From: DATKMG01 sp035541995
GTDB lineage: Bacteria > Acidobacteriota > Terriglobia > Versatilivoradales > Versatilivoraceae
Direction: 5' to 3'
Assembly: GCA_035541995.1 (NCBI GenBank)
Contig: DATKMG010000446.1
Coordinates: forward strand, 1 to 5,602
Length of the DNA stretch: 5,602 nucleotides
In this document: positions 1 through 4,714 of the stretch, piece by piece
Layout of the letters: every line of letters begins with the position of its first letter
Position numbering within the stretch: the stretch's first letter is position 1
Position numbers and translations under genes: made by a program
The notes under the pieces: model-generated
The model's input: the letters and a program-made list of their open reading frames with translations, nothing else
Database searches by the model: none
Told to the model about the DNA's origin: nothing

Positions 1-440
1 TCGTAGTGGAAAGACGGCTCAATTCTGATGACGTACTGTATTGCCTCACGGATCTCTTCGTGACCCACGGTCCACCTGAGCATATCAGGTCGGATAACGG
101 ATCGGAATTCACCGCTAAGGCTGTACGTAAATGGCTTGAACGAACAGGAGTACGAACTCTGTACATCGGACCTGGCAGCCTCTGGGAAAACGGCTACTGC
201 GAAAGCTTCAACGGCAAACTCAGAGATGAACTACTCAACGGGGAGATCTTCTATACCCTCAAGGAAGCCCAAGTGCTTACAGAAAAGTGGCGCAAGCAAT
301 ATAACACCTTCAGACCACACAGCTCACTGAACTATCGACCGCCAGCTCCAGAGGCCATACTTACAACCTGGATCGTGGGTACTTCGCCTGGTGATCCTTT
401 CCCTCTGCAAGGAGGTCAACATACTATACCTCTAACTTAA
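1..440 (+). CDS. IS3-family transposase OrfB, C-terminal part (DDE integrase core)
   Basis: The reading frame is open to the left edge of the window (frame of position 3), so the start lies outside; the GTG at position 6 is an internal codon. The product is the catalytic part of an rve-type DDE recombinase that cuts and joins IS ends. Counting from the GTG at position 6, the second catalytic Asp is D30 in HIRSDNGSEF. The Glu is E66 in WENGYCESFNGKLRDELL. Exactly 35 residues separate them, which is the DD35E spacing of the IS3 family. The tail motif YNTFRPHSSLNYRPPAPEA is also typical. In homologs I remember, the stretch before WENG reads PGSPWENG; here Pro is replaced by Leu (PGSLWENG), a possible sign of early decay. 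The frame itself is intact to its TAA stop. Whether the copy is active cannot be judged without the 5' half. Confidence 0.93.
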   Translation, partial: VVERRLNSDDVLYCLTDLFVTHGPPEHIRSDNGSEFTAKAVRKWLERTGVRTLYIGPGSLWENGYCESFNGKLRDELLNGEIFYTLKEAQVLTEKWRKQYNTFRPHSSLNYRPPAPEAILTTWIVGTSPGDPFPLQGGQHTIPLT

Positions 441-456
441 CAAGTGGTACATAATC

Positions 457-469
457 TGGGGGCAGGGCA
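457..469. repeat. Probable right terminal inverted repeat end of the IS
   Basis: TGGGGGCAGGGCA sits just after the transposase stop, at the place and with the G-rich sequence expected of the IS3-family right end. The partner repeat is outside the window, so this is assigned by motif only. Confidence 0.6.
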
Positions 470-825
470 GTATCAGCGCATAGGGTTACGATTGGGGTGA
501 CGAAGGCACAGATCAAGTTTGCTGATATCGACGCTAGGGACTTATCTAAGGATTTCCGTGAGGCCGGATTGCTCCCAAGAGGTAAGGGAAAAGTTATCAC
601 CACAAGGAATCGTCGGTCGTGCAGCGCAGAATCACTACGGCGAACGCCAAAAGAAGGGGACCAAATGTTGGCATTGGCTCCCAGGATGTGCAGTCATTCT
701 CCCGATATTTCGACTCGTACAATTGTGGATCGTGCCGTTCACCATCCCCTCGACTCACGCCGAAAGCATCGTGCAGCCATAGAAGTCAGAAACTCAGAGG
801 ATGGACCCTCAAAGGAGCGAGAAGA
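470..825. other. Stretch without a recognisable gene next to the IS end
   Basis: Several overlapping open frames cross this region, but none encodes anything I recognise and none has convincing composition. The best local start is ATG 665, which has AAGAAGGGGA just upstream and would give 58 residues ending at 841, overlapping the next gene by 16 bases. Its product is rich in Arg, Ser and His and has no visible motif. The region may be sequence broken up by the IS insertion, or it may be the upstream region of the 826 gene. No terminator or clear promoter was seen. Confidence 0.4.
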
Positions 826-1116
826 GTGGAAACGTCTCTGAAAAAGATCAAGAAACGGATGTCAAATTCATTCAAAGACATGCTGAAGGCCATGGATGAT
901 GGCCGGCTGCCGCGGGTGGATTTGGTTGCTAGCTGGTGCGAGGATGGAGACCTAATGGTGACCCTGCTAGAACGGGGCGAAGAGCATTTTCACTCATTCC
1001 GAGGCAAGTGCAGCGAACTCCTGGAAGCCGTGGAACAAGGGCACCTCGGTGCTGCAAGGGCGGCCGCTGAGGCCCTGAATCGGATGCGAAAGGAATGTCA
1101 CTCTCGTTACAAGTGA
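826..1116 (+). CDS. Small conserved-looking hypothetical protein (96 aa)
   Basis: The function is unknown. The GTG at 826 was chosen because AAAGGAG (811-817) lies 8 bases upstream. The frame is open much further left, but the N-terminal sequence there is low-quality Ser/Arg-rich. An alternative is ATG 859, giving 85 residues starting MSNSFKDML, which lacks a good ribosome site. The protein is mostly helical in character, with a basic N-terminus (KKIKKR at 6-11) and a central segment DLVASWCEDGDLMVTLLERGEEHF (given as 32-41 plus 42-55). A C-terminal amphipathic Ala/Glu helix ends in CHSRYK. Cysteines are at 38, 62 and 91. The CH-x2-Y ending recalls the last helix of cytochrome c'-type proteins, but no C-x2-CH haem motif is present, so haem binding is not supported. 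There is no signal peptide or membrane segment, so it is presumably cytoplasmic. I recall similar short proteins from delta-proteobacteria, but not a name. Confidence 0.7.
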   Translation: METSLKKIKKRMSNSFKDMLKAMDDGRLPRVDLVASWCEDGDLMVTLLERGEEHFHSFRGKCSELLEAVEQGHLGAARAAAEALNRMRKECHSRYK

Positions 1117-1152
1117 TGATCTCGAAAGCCCAGTGATAGTCCACAACCTATT

Positions 1153-1184
1153 TTTTCCAGAGTTCGGCATAGAACTCAGGAAAA
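1153..1184. repeat. 13-bp-arm inverted repeat between the 826 gene and the VOC gene
   Basis: TTTTCCAGAGTTC (1153-1165) and GAACTCAGGAAAA (1172-1184) are complementary at 12 of 13 positions around a 6-base loop, GGCATA. The T run is on the 5' side and the A run on the 3' side, which is the opposite of an intrinsic terminator on either strand. It could be an operator for a dimeric regulator, a processing or stabilising RNA hairpin, or the 3' end structure of the 826 transcript. It lies 36 bases after the 826 gene and 108 bases before the VOC start. Confidence 0.6.
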
Positions 1185-1292
1185 TGAAGTGAGGTCATGC
1201 GCATCCTCTAAAAAGACCAGGAGAAGGAAGCCATCCACTAGAGAGTTGTATCTTGGTTGGCCTCCTAGTTGCCTCCGGGGCAAGGAGATCGA

Positions 1293-1886
1293 ATGGCAAA
1301 ATTCTGTGGGATAAATCATCTGGCTATGGCTACCGGCGATATGGATAAGACGATCCGATTCTGGAGAGACCTTCTGGGGATGCGGCTCGTAGCAGGTTTG
1401 GGAAGGCCAGGATATAGGCACTACTTCCTTGAAATTTCCGACACGGATCTGCTGGCGTTTTTCGAGTGGCCCGGAGTCGAACCGATGACGGAGAAAGATC
1501 ATGGTGCTCCAGTCTTAGGACCGTTCGGATTCGACCACGTTTCCTTTGGGGTAACGACCGAAGAAGATCTCTGGGAACTCAAGGACAAGCTGGAAACCGC
1601 TGGTTTCTGGGTATCGGAAGTGGTGGACCACGGTTTCATCCATTCAATATATACGTTCGACCCAAACAACATTCCAGTAGAGTTCAGTCATGGTATCAGG
1701 GGGGACGAGATCCGAAAGAACCCGATAATGGGTGACAGCAACCCCTCGGAAACTGCCCGGGAAGGGGCTGAGCCCAGATCTGAGAAATGGCCCCGGGTCG
1801 AGAATCCTACTCCGACACAAGAACGCAAAGTCTATCCGGGTGCTGGTAGCGAATTGTTTCACGGCATGAAGAAAGAGTCTGAGTGA
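1293..1886 (+). CDS. VOC superfamily (glyoxalase/extradiol dioxygenase-like) protein with C-terminal tail
   Basis: The fold is the paired beta-alpha-beta-beta-beta module of the vicinal oxygen chelate superfamily, metal enzymes that include glyoxalase I, extradiol dioxygenases and epimerases. The start ATG 1293 has AAGGAG (1282-1287) 5 bases upstream; the in-frame TTG at 1269 is less likely. The first module covers about residues 4-60 (GINHLAM, then TIRFWRDLLGMRLV) and the second about 78-134 (FGFDHVSFGV ... FDPNNIPVEFSHG). H9, H82 and E130 fit the usual metal triad, and E58 may be a fourth ligand. The metal and substrate cannot be read from sequence. After residue 137 there is a hydrophilic Pro/Glu-rich tail of about 60 residues without a known domain (NPTPTQERKVYPGAG is its most motif-like part). 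I believe similar tails occur in related VOC proteins, so it may be part of a subfamily and not random read-through. It appears to be a single-gene unit, and no terminator is clear after it. Confidence 0.88.
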   Translation: MAKFCGINHLAMATGDMDKTIRFWRDLLGMRLVAGLGRPGYRHYFLEISDTDLLAFFEWPGVEPMTEKDHGAPVLGPFGFDHVSFGVTTEEDLWELKDKLETAGFWVSEVVDHGFIHSIYTFDPNNIPVEFSHGIRGDEIRKNPIMGDSNPSETAREGAEPRSEKWPRVENPTPTQERKVYPGAGSELFHGMKKESE

Positions 1887-2052
1887 AAAGCGGAAGAGAG
1901 AGGAATCCCGGTTTTAGCCGTAGCATAGTGTCGGACATAAGCTCAATTGGGCAGATGATATAGAACCTTCCCAAGGCCCATTACCCACGTGACAAATCCA
2001 TCGTTTTCCATAGGAGCGTTGCCTTTCTTTTTTTGATCAGGTCGATCCCTCG

Positions 2053-2081
2053 ATGAAAACCCTCTAACCCTGAAATATAAT
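2053..2081 (+). promoter_or_regulatory. Candidate housekeeping promoter (-35 ATGAAA, -10 TATAAT)
   Basis: A perfect TATAAT (2076-2081) lies 17 bases after ATGAAA (2053-2058), which matches TTGACA at 4 of 6 positions. Transcription would start near 2088, leaving a leader of about 300 bases before the 2392 gene. The match is seen in sequence; its use as a promoter is inferred. Confidence 0.4.
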
Positions 2082-2096
2082 ATGATCTTGAGAGAT

Positions 2097-2201
2097 ATGA
2101 TTACGGCGCGCGTAGCGTGTCCACAATGTTGGCAAAACGGCCATACTTTTCCCTTCTCCACTTCAAAAAGTCCTGTAGAACGCGAATGGCTAAGCCTGTG
2201 A
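2097..2201 (+). CDS. Possible 34-aa small protein with a C-x2-C motif (doubtful)
   Basis: The ATG at 2097 follows the promoter candidate at 2053-2081 by only about 9 bases from the expected start of transcription. The product begins MITARVACPQCWQNGHTF and ends at TGA 2199-2201. One C-x2-C pair (C8, C11) and a His at 16 hint at metal binding, but two cysteines are not enough for a zinc site. GAGAG just upstream is a weak ribosome site. I do not recognise it. It could be a leader peptide or a chance frame. Confidence 0.15.
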   Translation: MITARVACPQCWQNGHTFPFSTSKSPVEREWLSL

Positions 2202-2391
2202 CGATTTCTCCGCAAGCGAAATCACGGAATGTCTATCCTCCTGGAACGCAAGATTACCGGAAGGAACGACTCCCGAATCCAAAAGTCAGTAGCCGCATCA
2301 TAAGGATAGAGATATTTATCTTCGCATTGGCCACAGCTAGTGAAGTGAAAATGGCTGTCGAAGAAACAAATAATTAAAAGGAGGGAACCCC

Positions 2392-2586
2392 ATGAACCCC
2401 GAACAAATGGCGGACTGGGCCTGGTCCCATGCGTGTGAGAAGTGCCAGACTGAAGGTGATTGCGAGATCGAAGAGTGCCTGAACGCGCAGGAAGTGTCAG
2501 ACTTTCTCAAACGAGTGGCTCGATTCGAAGGCAGAGATAACTCCGGGAATGCGGTGCGGGGCTGGTTCGTTCCTGATCAGGTGTAG
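2392..2586 (+). CDS. Small four-cysteine acidic hypothetical protein (64 aa)
   Basis: I do not recognise this protein, but the gene looks real: AGGAGG (2379-2384) lies 7 bases before the ATG and the composition is protein-like. Four cysteines sit in one cluster as C15-x2-C18-x5-C24-x4-C29, surrounded by Glu and Asp, with H13 close by. Such a pattern can bind a metal (Zn or Fe-S) or form redox-active pairs; which one cannot be decided here. The second half (about 30-64) is a short amphipathic helix, VSDFLKRVARFEG, followed by a polar tail. There is no signal peptide or transmembrane segment. Trp9 and Trp11 flank the start of the cluster. The gap to the next gene on the right is large. Confidence 0.72.
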   Translation: MNPEQMADWAWSHACEKCQTEGDCEIEECLNAQEVSDFLKRVARFEGRDNSGNAVRGWFVPDQV

Positions 2587-2806
2587 GTGGTGTGCCGACT
2601 TCACATTAGGGCTGTCCGACTTCAACTGTGCAGGTATCTCTGAACCACAGACCCTCAGCCTCGCGGAATCTATCCTTCAGGAACTCCGCCTAGTCTTGGT
2701 CAATCTATCGAATCACGGCTCCATCGGTTGTTTTTTTTAACGGATCGCACGATTTCTTGAATCAAAATCTGATCTGCTGCATCTACATCAGCGAAATAGA
2801 ATTCAG
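2587..2806. other. Spacer with a short direct repeat, a T run and a promoter candidate
   Basis: No gene is supported. A 9-base direct repeat, CCGACTTCA, occurs at 2595-2603 and 2616-2624, with a start-to-start distance of 21 bases. A run of nine T (2730-2738) has only a weak possible stem before it (CAATC 2701-2705 with GGTTG 2726-2730, one G-U pair). A sigma-32-like promoter candidate follows at 2756-2782. Confidence 0.45.
2756..2782 (+). promoter_or_regulatory. Candidate heat-shock (sigma-32 type) promoter
   Basis: CTTGAA (2756-2761) is the exact sigma-32 -35 core. After 15 bases comes CTGCAT (2777-2782), which matches CCCCAT at 4 of 6 positions and is followed by C and T, as in the CCCCATnT form. 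The spacing is in the accepted range. Transcription would begin near 2790, ahead of the small genes at 2807-3536 and possibly hsp20. The -10 match is imperfect, so this is a suggestion only. Confidence 0.25.
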
Positions 2807-2938
2807 ATGAAGGTGAAGGGTGCACAACGCGTTCCCGTAGAAGATGTGCCCGTTGCAGCAATGGTGCCCCGGCTCAATTCGGGTCGCTATAGCAACTCTG
2901 AATGGGAAGACAGGTCTGCGGCAGATGAGAGAAGGTGA
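2807..2938 (+). CDS. Possible 43-aa small protein (doubtful)
   Basis: The ATG at 2807 opens a 43-residue frame beginning MKVKGAQRVPVEDVPVAAM and ending in a charged tail, EWEDRSAADERR. The frame is open upstream to a TAA at 2738-2740 without any ATG, GTG or TTG, and no good ribosome site precedes 2807. Its stop lies 12 bases before the ribosome site of the 2966 gene, an operon-like arrangement. The composition is plausible for a protein, but I do not recognise it. It may be a remnant of a longer gene that lost its 5' end. Confidence 0.3.
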   Translation: MKVKGAQRVPVEDVPVAAMVPRLNSGRYSNSEWEDRSAADERR

Positions 2939-2965
2939 ATATTCCATAAATAAGGAGCCCGAGCG

Positions 2966-3211
2966 ATAGACCCGGAAACATATTGTGTGAATTTCTCGGC
3001 AGAGCTGGCAGGCTGGCGAGCCAAGTTCAAAGGAGTTGCCAAAAAATTCGACGCGTCATCATGCGCCGACAAATCGCCAGTTCTACCTTACGTTAACGAT
3101 CTGCACCTGGTCCGGGAGGAATTCGAGGACAGAATCCAGCGTCTTAGGTCAGTATGCCCGACGGATTGGGAGCCGGACAAGAAAAAGTTTGAAGGCAGGT
3201 ATTCCGATTGA
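2966..3211 (+). CDS. Small hypothetical protein (81 aa) with an apparent ATA start
   Basis: The function is unknown. TAAGGAG (2951-2957) is a strong ribosome site, and the codon 8 bases after it is ATA (2966), giving an N-terminus (I/M)DPETYCVNFSAELAGW. The first conventional start is GTG 2987, which would lose the DPETYC segment and has no ribosome site. I recall related delta-proteobacterial proteins that begin M-D-x3-Y-C, contain the ELxGWxAK and VNELH-like segments, and end in CPTxWxPxK. All of these have counterparts here (ELAGWRAK 13-20, YVNDLHLV 42-49, CPTDWEPDKK 64-73), so the ATA reading gives the family's full length. The body is two amphipathic helices, possibly a coiled coil (about 43-62), with Cys at 7, 33 and 64. 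It is either a rare AUA-initiated gene or one whose ATG mutated. Confidence 0.68.
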   Translation: MDPETYCVNFSAELAGWRAKFKGVAKKFDASSCADKSPVLPYVNDLHLVREEFEDRIQRLRSVCPTDWEPDKKKFEGRYSD

Positions 3212-3293
3212 AGAGTAGATGGGAAAACATTTGGCACAATGCGTCTCTCGGTGATTTTGGCGCATATACAAAGGCGAGCATGAAGGAGGTGCC

Positions 3294-3536
3294 ATGCTAC
3301 GCTTTGAATATGAAATCAGCACACATCTAGGAAATGCATTTACCAAGCTGGCATATATTTGCTCTCAGGCGGGGGAGTGTTCGTTGGAGGAGGTGCCGGG
3401 AGAGGAACCACAAATTCTTGTGGACCTTATGAATGAACGAGGTCTTCAAGGATGGGAGCTTATTCAGCTTGTTTCCGGCAAGCAAGGACTAATGGCCTTC
3501 TGGAAGCGCAGACTCATTTCAGGAGGGATTGCGTAG
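3294..3536 (+). CDS. DUF4177-like small protein (80 aa)
   Basis: The start ATG 3294 has AAGGAGGT (3283-3290) 3 bases upstream, a very strong though slightly close ribosome site. The C-terminal half, LMNERGLQGWELIQLVSG followed by FWKRR (about 45-73), matches the pattern LNxxGxxGWELVxV...xFKR that I associate with DUF4177 proteins. These are short proteins of unknown function, usually about 60-80 residues. The N-terminal part (FEYEIST) gives the first beta strand, as in that family. An insertion in the middle (20-40) holds two cysteines, C23 and C29. There is no membrane segment. It lies 82 bases after the 2966 gene and 154 bases before hsp20 on the same strand, so cotranscription is possible. 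Confidence 0.75.
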   Translation: MLRFEYEISTHLGNAFTKLAYICSQAGECSLEEVPGEEPQILVDLMNERGLQGWELIQLVSGKQGLMAFWKRRLISGGIA

Positions 3537-3580
3537 TAACGGGGCGGGTCATTCAATCAGCGTAAGTGAAAATGGTGTGC

Positions 3581-3608
3581 TTGGTAGTTCGGAGCCTGCT
3601 TTTATGGT
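3581..3608 (+). promoter_or_regulatory. Weak promoter candidate upstream of hsp20
   Basis: TTGGTA (3581-3586) and TATGGT (3603-3608) are spaced by 16 bases and each matches the sigma-70 consensus at 4 of 6 positions. No CIRCE element and no clear sigma-32 promoter was found in the hsp20 upstream region. This is a weak call. Confidence 0.2.
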
Positions 3609-3673
3609 CATCGGATAGACTCAACAGTTGCTGAAGGGGGAGGTAAACTCCAGTCGAAACCTTATTTCAACAA

Positions 3674-3708
3674 AGAGTAGGTACGAGATCATGTTCAATC
3701 TCATTCCT
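3674..3708 (+). promoter_or_regulatory. Possible start-codon hairpin in the hsp20 mRNA
   Basis: GAGAT (3685-3689) pairs with ATCTC (3698-3702), leaving the ATG in an 8-base loop. AGG (3679-3681), the likely ribosome site, can pair with CCT (3706-3708) across a 3x3 internal loop. Small heat-shock genes often carry RNA thermometers of this sort, but the helices here are short and could be chance. Confidence 0.25.
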
Positions 3709-4167
3709 TGGAGCCGGATAGAAGAAGAAATGGTTTCCGGCAGATTTGCGGACCTCCGCCGCGAATTTGATGCGCTAACAAGTCAATTCTTTGGCGCAGT
3801 TCCATCGGAGCTGCCTGGAAGGGTATTGGATCGAACCTTCTCACCGGCAATTGACCTGTGTGAAACGGAGCATGAATTTCTCGTCAGGGCTGACCTCCCT
3901 GGCATCGACCAGAAGGACGTCAAGGTTGAACTAGGCGATGGAGTTCTGACCATCCAGGGTGAGAAGAAAGAAGAGAAAAATGATGGCGGAGCGAGCTATT
4001 GCACAGTGGAAAGGTCCTTCGGAGTATTCTCACGCTCTTTCGTTTTGGCTTATGAAATCGCCGAAGACAAAATCGAGGCAAAGTATAAAGATGGGGTTCT
4101 TTCCTTGAGACTCCCGAAGGCCAATTCCGGTAAGAAGAAACTCATCAAGATCGCGGTCCCATCATAA
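3691..4167 (+). CDS. Small heat-shock protein, Hsp20/alpha-crystallin family
   Basis: This is an ATP-independent holdase chaperone that binds unfolding proteins in the cytoplasm and forms large oligomers. With ATG 3691 it has 158 residues, within the class-A bacterial range. The N-terminal arm (1-50) contains the usual PWSRIEEEM and LRREFDALTSQFF. The alpha-crystallin domain runs from about 52 (SPAIDLCETEHEFLVRADLPG) to 143, with VLTIQGEKKEE and the hallmark A-x2-KDGVLSLRLPK stretch (130-143). The I-x-I anchor for oligomer assembly is I152-K-I154. The frame is open further back to TTG 3628, but MFNLIPW is the typical beginning. The ribosome site before ATG 3691 is poor (AGAG/TAGG, 3674-3681), while a much better one, AAGGGGGAGG (3634-3643), lies 48 bases upstream with no start behind it. 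GAGAT (3685-3689) and ATCTC (3698-3702) could fold around the start codon. Confidence 0.95.
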   Translation: MFNLIPWSRIEEEMVSGRFADLRREFDALTSQFFGAVPSELPGRVLDRTFSPAIDLCETEHEFLVRADLPGIDQKDVKVELGDGVLTIQGEKKEEKNDGGASYCTVERSFGVFSRSFVLAYEIAEDKIEAKYKDGVLSLRLPKANSGKKKLIKIAVPS

Positions 4168-4583
4168 TAACGAAAACAGTGCCGCTCATGGTACAAGAGA
4201 GCCAGGAGTCGGTCACCTATCAGCTGGAAATGCTGGCCCAGACATACCATCCTTATATTTCCTGCTCTACACACTAAATTTTCGCGAGATAGAGTTGGGC
4301 GAGAAAACAATCGTAGGCGCGGCCACGTAAACCAGGTCACGTGTGGACTTTCTTCAGTGAGGATGCCGTCCTTGTGGTGATCAATATGTATAGTTCACTG
4401 CGCCGATCTTTAATTGAGAGCCTCCAGTTCAATTCCAGATTTTAAACGACCCTCCTGGGTTCATTCCGATTGACTGCCGATTTTTGCCAACAATCAGAGA
4501 TCCGCTTCACAATTAGGTCTTGTCAGCCCTAAGCATAATTGCAGGGGCGTTCCTTCTGATAACCTCGCATTCCGGGACAACGG
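4168..4583. other. Gene-free stretch between hsp20 and the rpoH leader
   Basis: No gene is supported on either strand. The longest frames encode unrecognisable sequence. No clear terminator follows hsp20; CAGC/GCTG around 4220-4233 is too small. CATAAT (4534-4539) is a 5-of-6 match to a -10 box and would start a transcript near 4546 that includes the whole predicted leader structure, but no good -35 accompanies it. TTGACT (4470-4475) is a -35-like site without a fitting -10. Confidence 0.4.
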
Positions 4584-4708
4584 ACCTCCCGTCCTTTTCG
4601 CTGCTGAGAAATGTGGCAAAACCCTCAGTTGGCTGAAACGAGTTGAATCCAATTTCGCTCAGGGGCATCCAAGTGGATGGACAACGAAAAGGTAAAGTTT
4701 CGGGAGGT
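4584..4708 (+). promoter_or_regulatory. Structured rpoH leader sequestering the ribosome binding site
   Basis: The segment CGGGAGGT (4701-4708), which includes the whole ribosome site GGGAGG (4702-4707), is perfectly complementary to ACCTCCCG (4584-4591). Directly inside this, CCTTTTCG (4593-4600) is perfectly complementary to CGAAAAGG (4685-4692). The two 8-bp helices are joined by a 1-base versus 8-base internal loop and close an 84-base domain. That domain can form its own small hairpins, for example CATCC/GGATG at 4666-4679 and CTGAG/CTCAG at 4604-4628. Competing local folds exist: GGAC/GTCC around the anti-ribosome-site strand (4582-4594), and CGAAA/TTTCG (4685-4689 with 4698-4702). Together they would allow a two-state switch. 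The pairing is visible in the sequence; the regulatory role, possibly temperature sensing, is inferred from its position before a heat-shock sigma gene. Confidence 0.6.
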
Positions 4709-4714
4709 GTGAAT

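Larger units (their letters stand above)
1..469 (+). mobile_element. Right end of an IS3-family insertion sequence (partial)
   Basis: The left part of the element lies outside the window. The visible part holds the 3' half of the transposase gene, followed 17 bases after its stop by TGGGGGCAGGGCA (457-469). This closely resembles the GGGGGCAGGTCA right terminus that I know from IS3-family elements of the IS407-like type, with one T to G change. The element therefore probably ends at about 469. The left terminal repeat and the target-site duplication cannot be checked here. Confidence 0.8.
1887..2391. other. Gene-poor stretch of about 500 bases
   Basis: No convincing gene is seen on either strand. 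Open frames exist on both strands (for example 2117-2377 + and 1943-2215 -), but they start at poor sites and encode unconvincing basic or Ser-rich sequence. A pyrimidine run around 2025-2036 has no good hairpin in front of it, so it is not called a terminator. A consensus-like promoter lies at 2053-2081, and a 34-codon ORF with one C-x2-C pair follows it (2097-2201). The last part, ending in AAAAGGAGGG (2376-2385), is the leader of the 2392 gene. Confidence 0.5.

Noticed and set aside
619..825. N-terminal extension of the 826 gene
   Set aside because: The extra 69 residues are low-quality Ser/Arg sequence, and AAAGGAG placed 8 bases before GTG 826 decides for the shorter form.
497..841. 114-codon open frame on the + strand starting at GTG 497, and 58-residue ATG 665 version of it
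   Set aside because: No recognisable motif, Arg/Ser-rich composition and a poor site at 497. ATG 665 has a fair ribosome site but the product is unconvincing and overlaps the better 826 gene.
1943..2215. Minus-strand 90-codon frame with a CQHCGHA motif
   Set aside because: It starts at TTG without a ribosome site. The C-x2-C arises because TGTCCACAATGT reads as cysteine-containing on both strands. The rest is basic and unremarkable.
2117..2377. 86-codon + strand frame before the 2392 gene
   Set aside because: The composition is unlike a protein, there is no ribosome site, and it occupies the leader of the better-supported 2392 gene.
2701..2738. Intrinsic terminator with a nine-T run
   Set aside because: The only stem before the T run is 5 bp with one G-U pair and a 20-base loop, too weak to call.
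4341..4445. 34-residue frame starting GTG 4341
   Set aside because: No ribosome site, no recognisable sequence, and within the size expected by chance.
4643..4714. 24-residue N-terminal extension of RpoH from TTG 4643
   Set aside because: The extension does not look like an RpoH N-terminus. GTG 4715 has a strong ribosome site at 7 bases and gives the usual family length.
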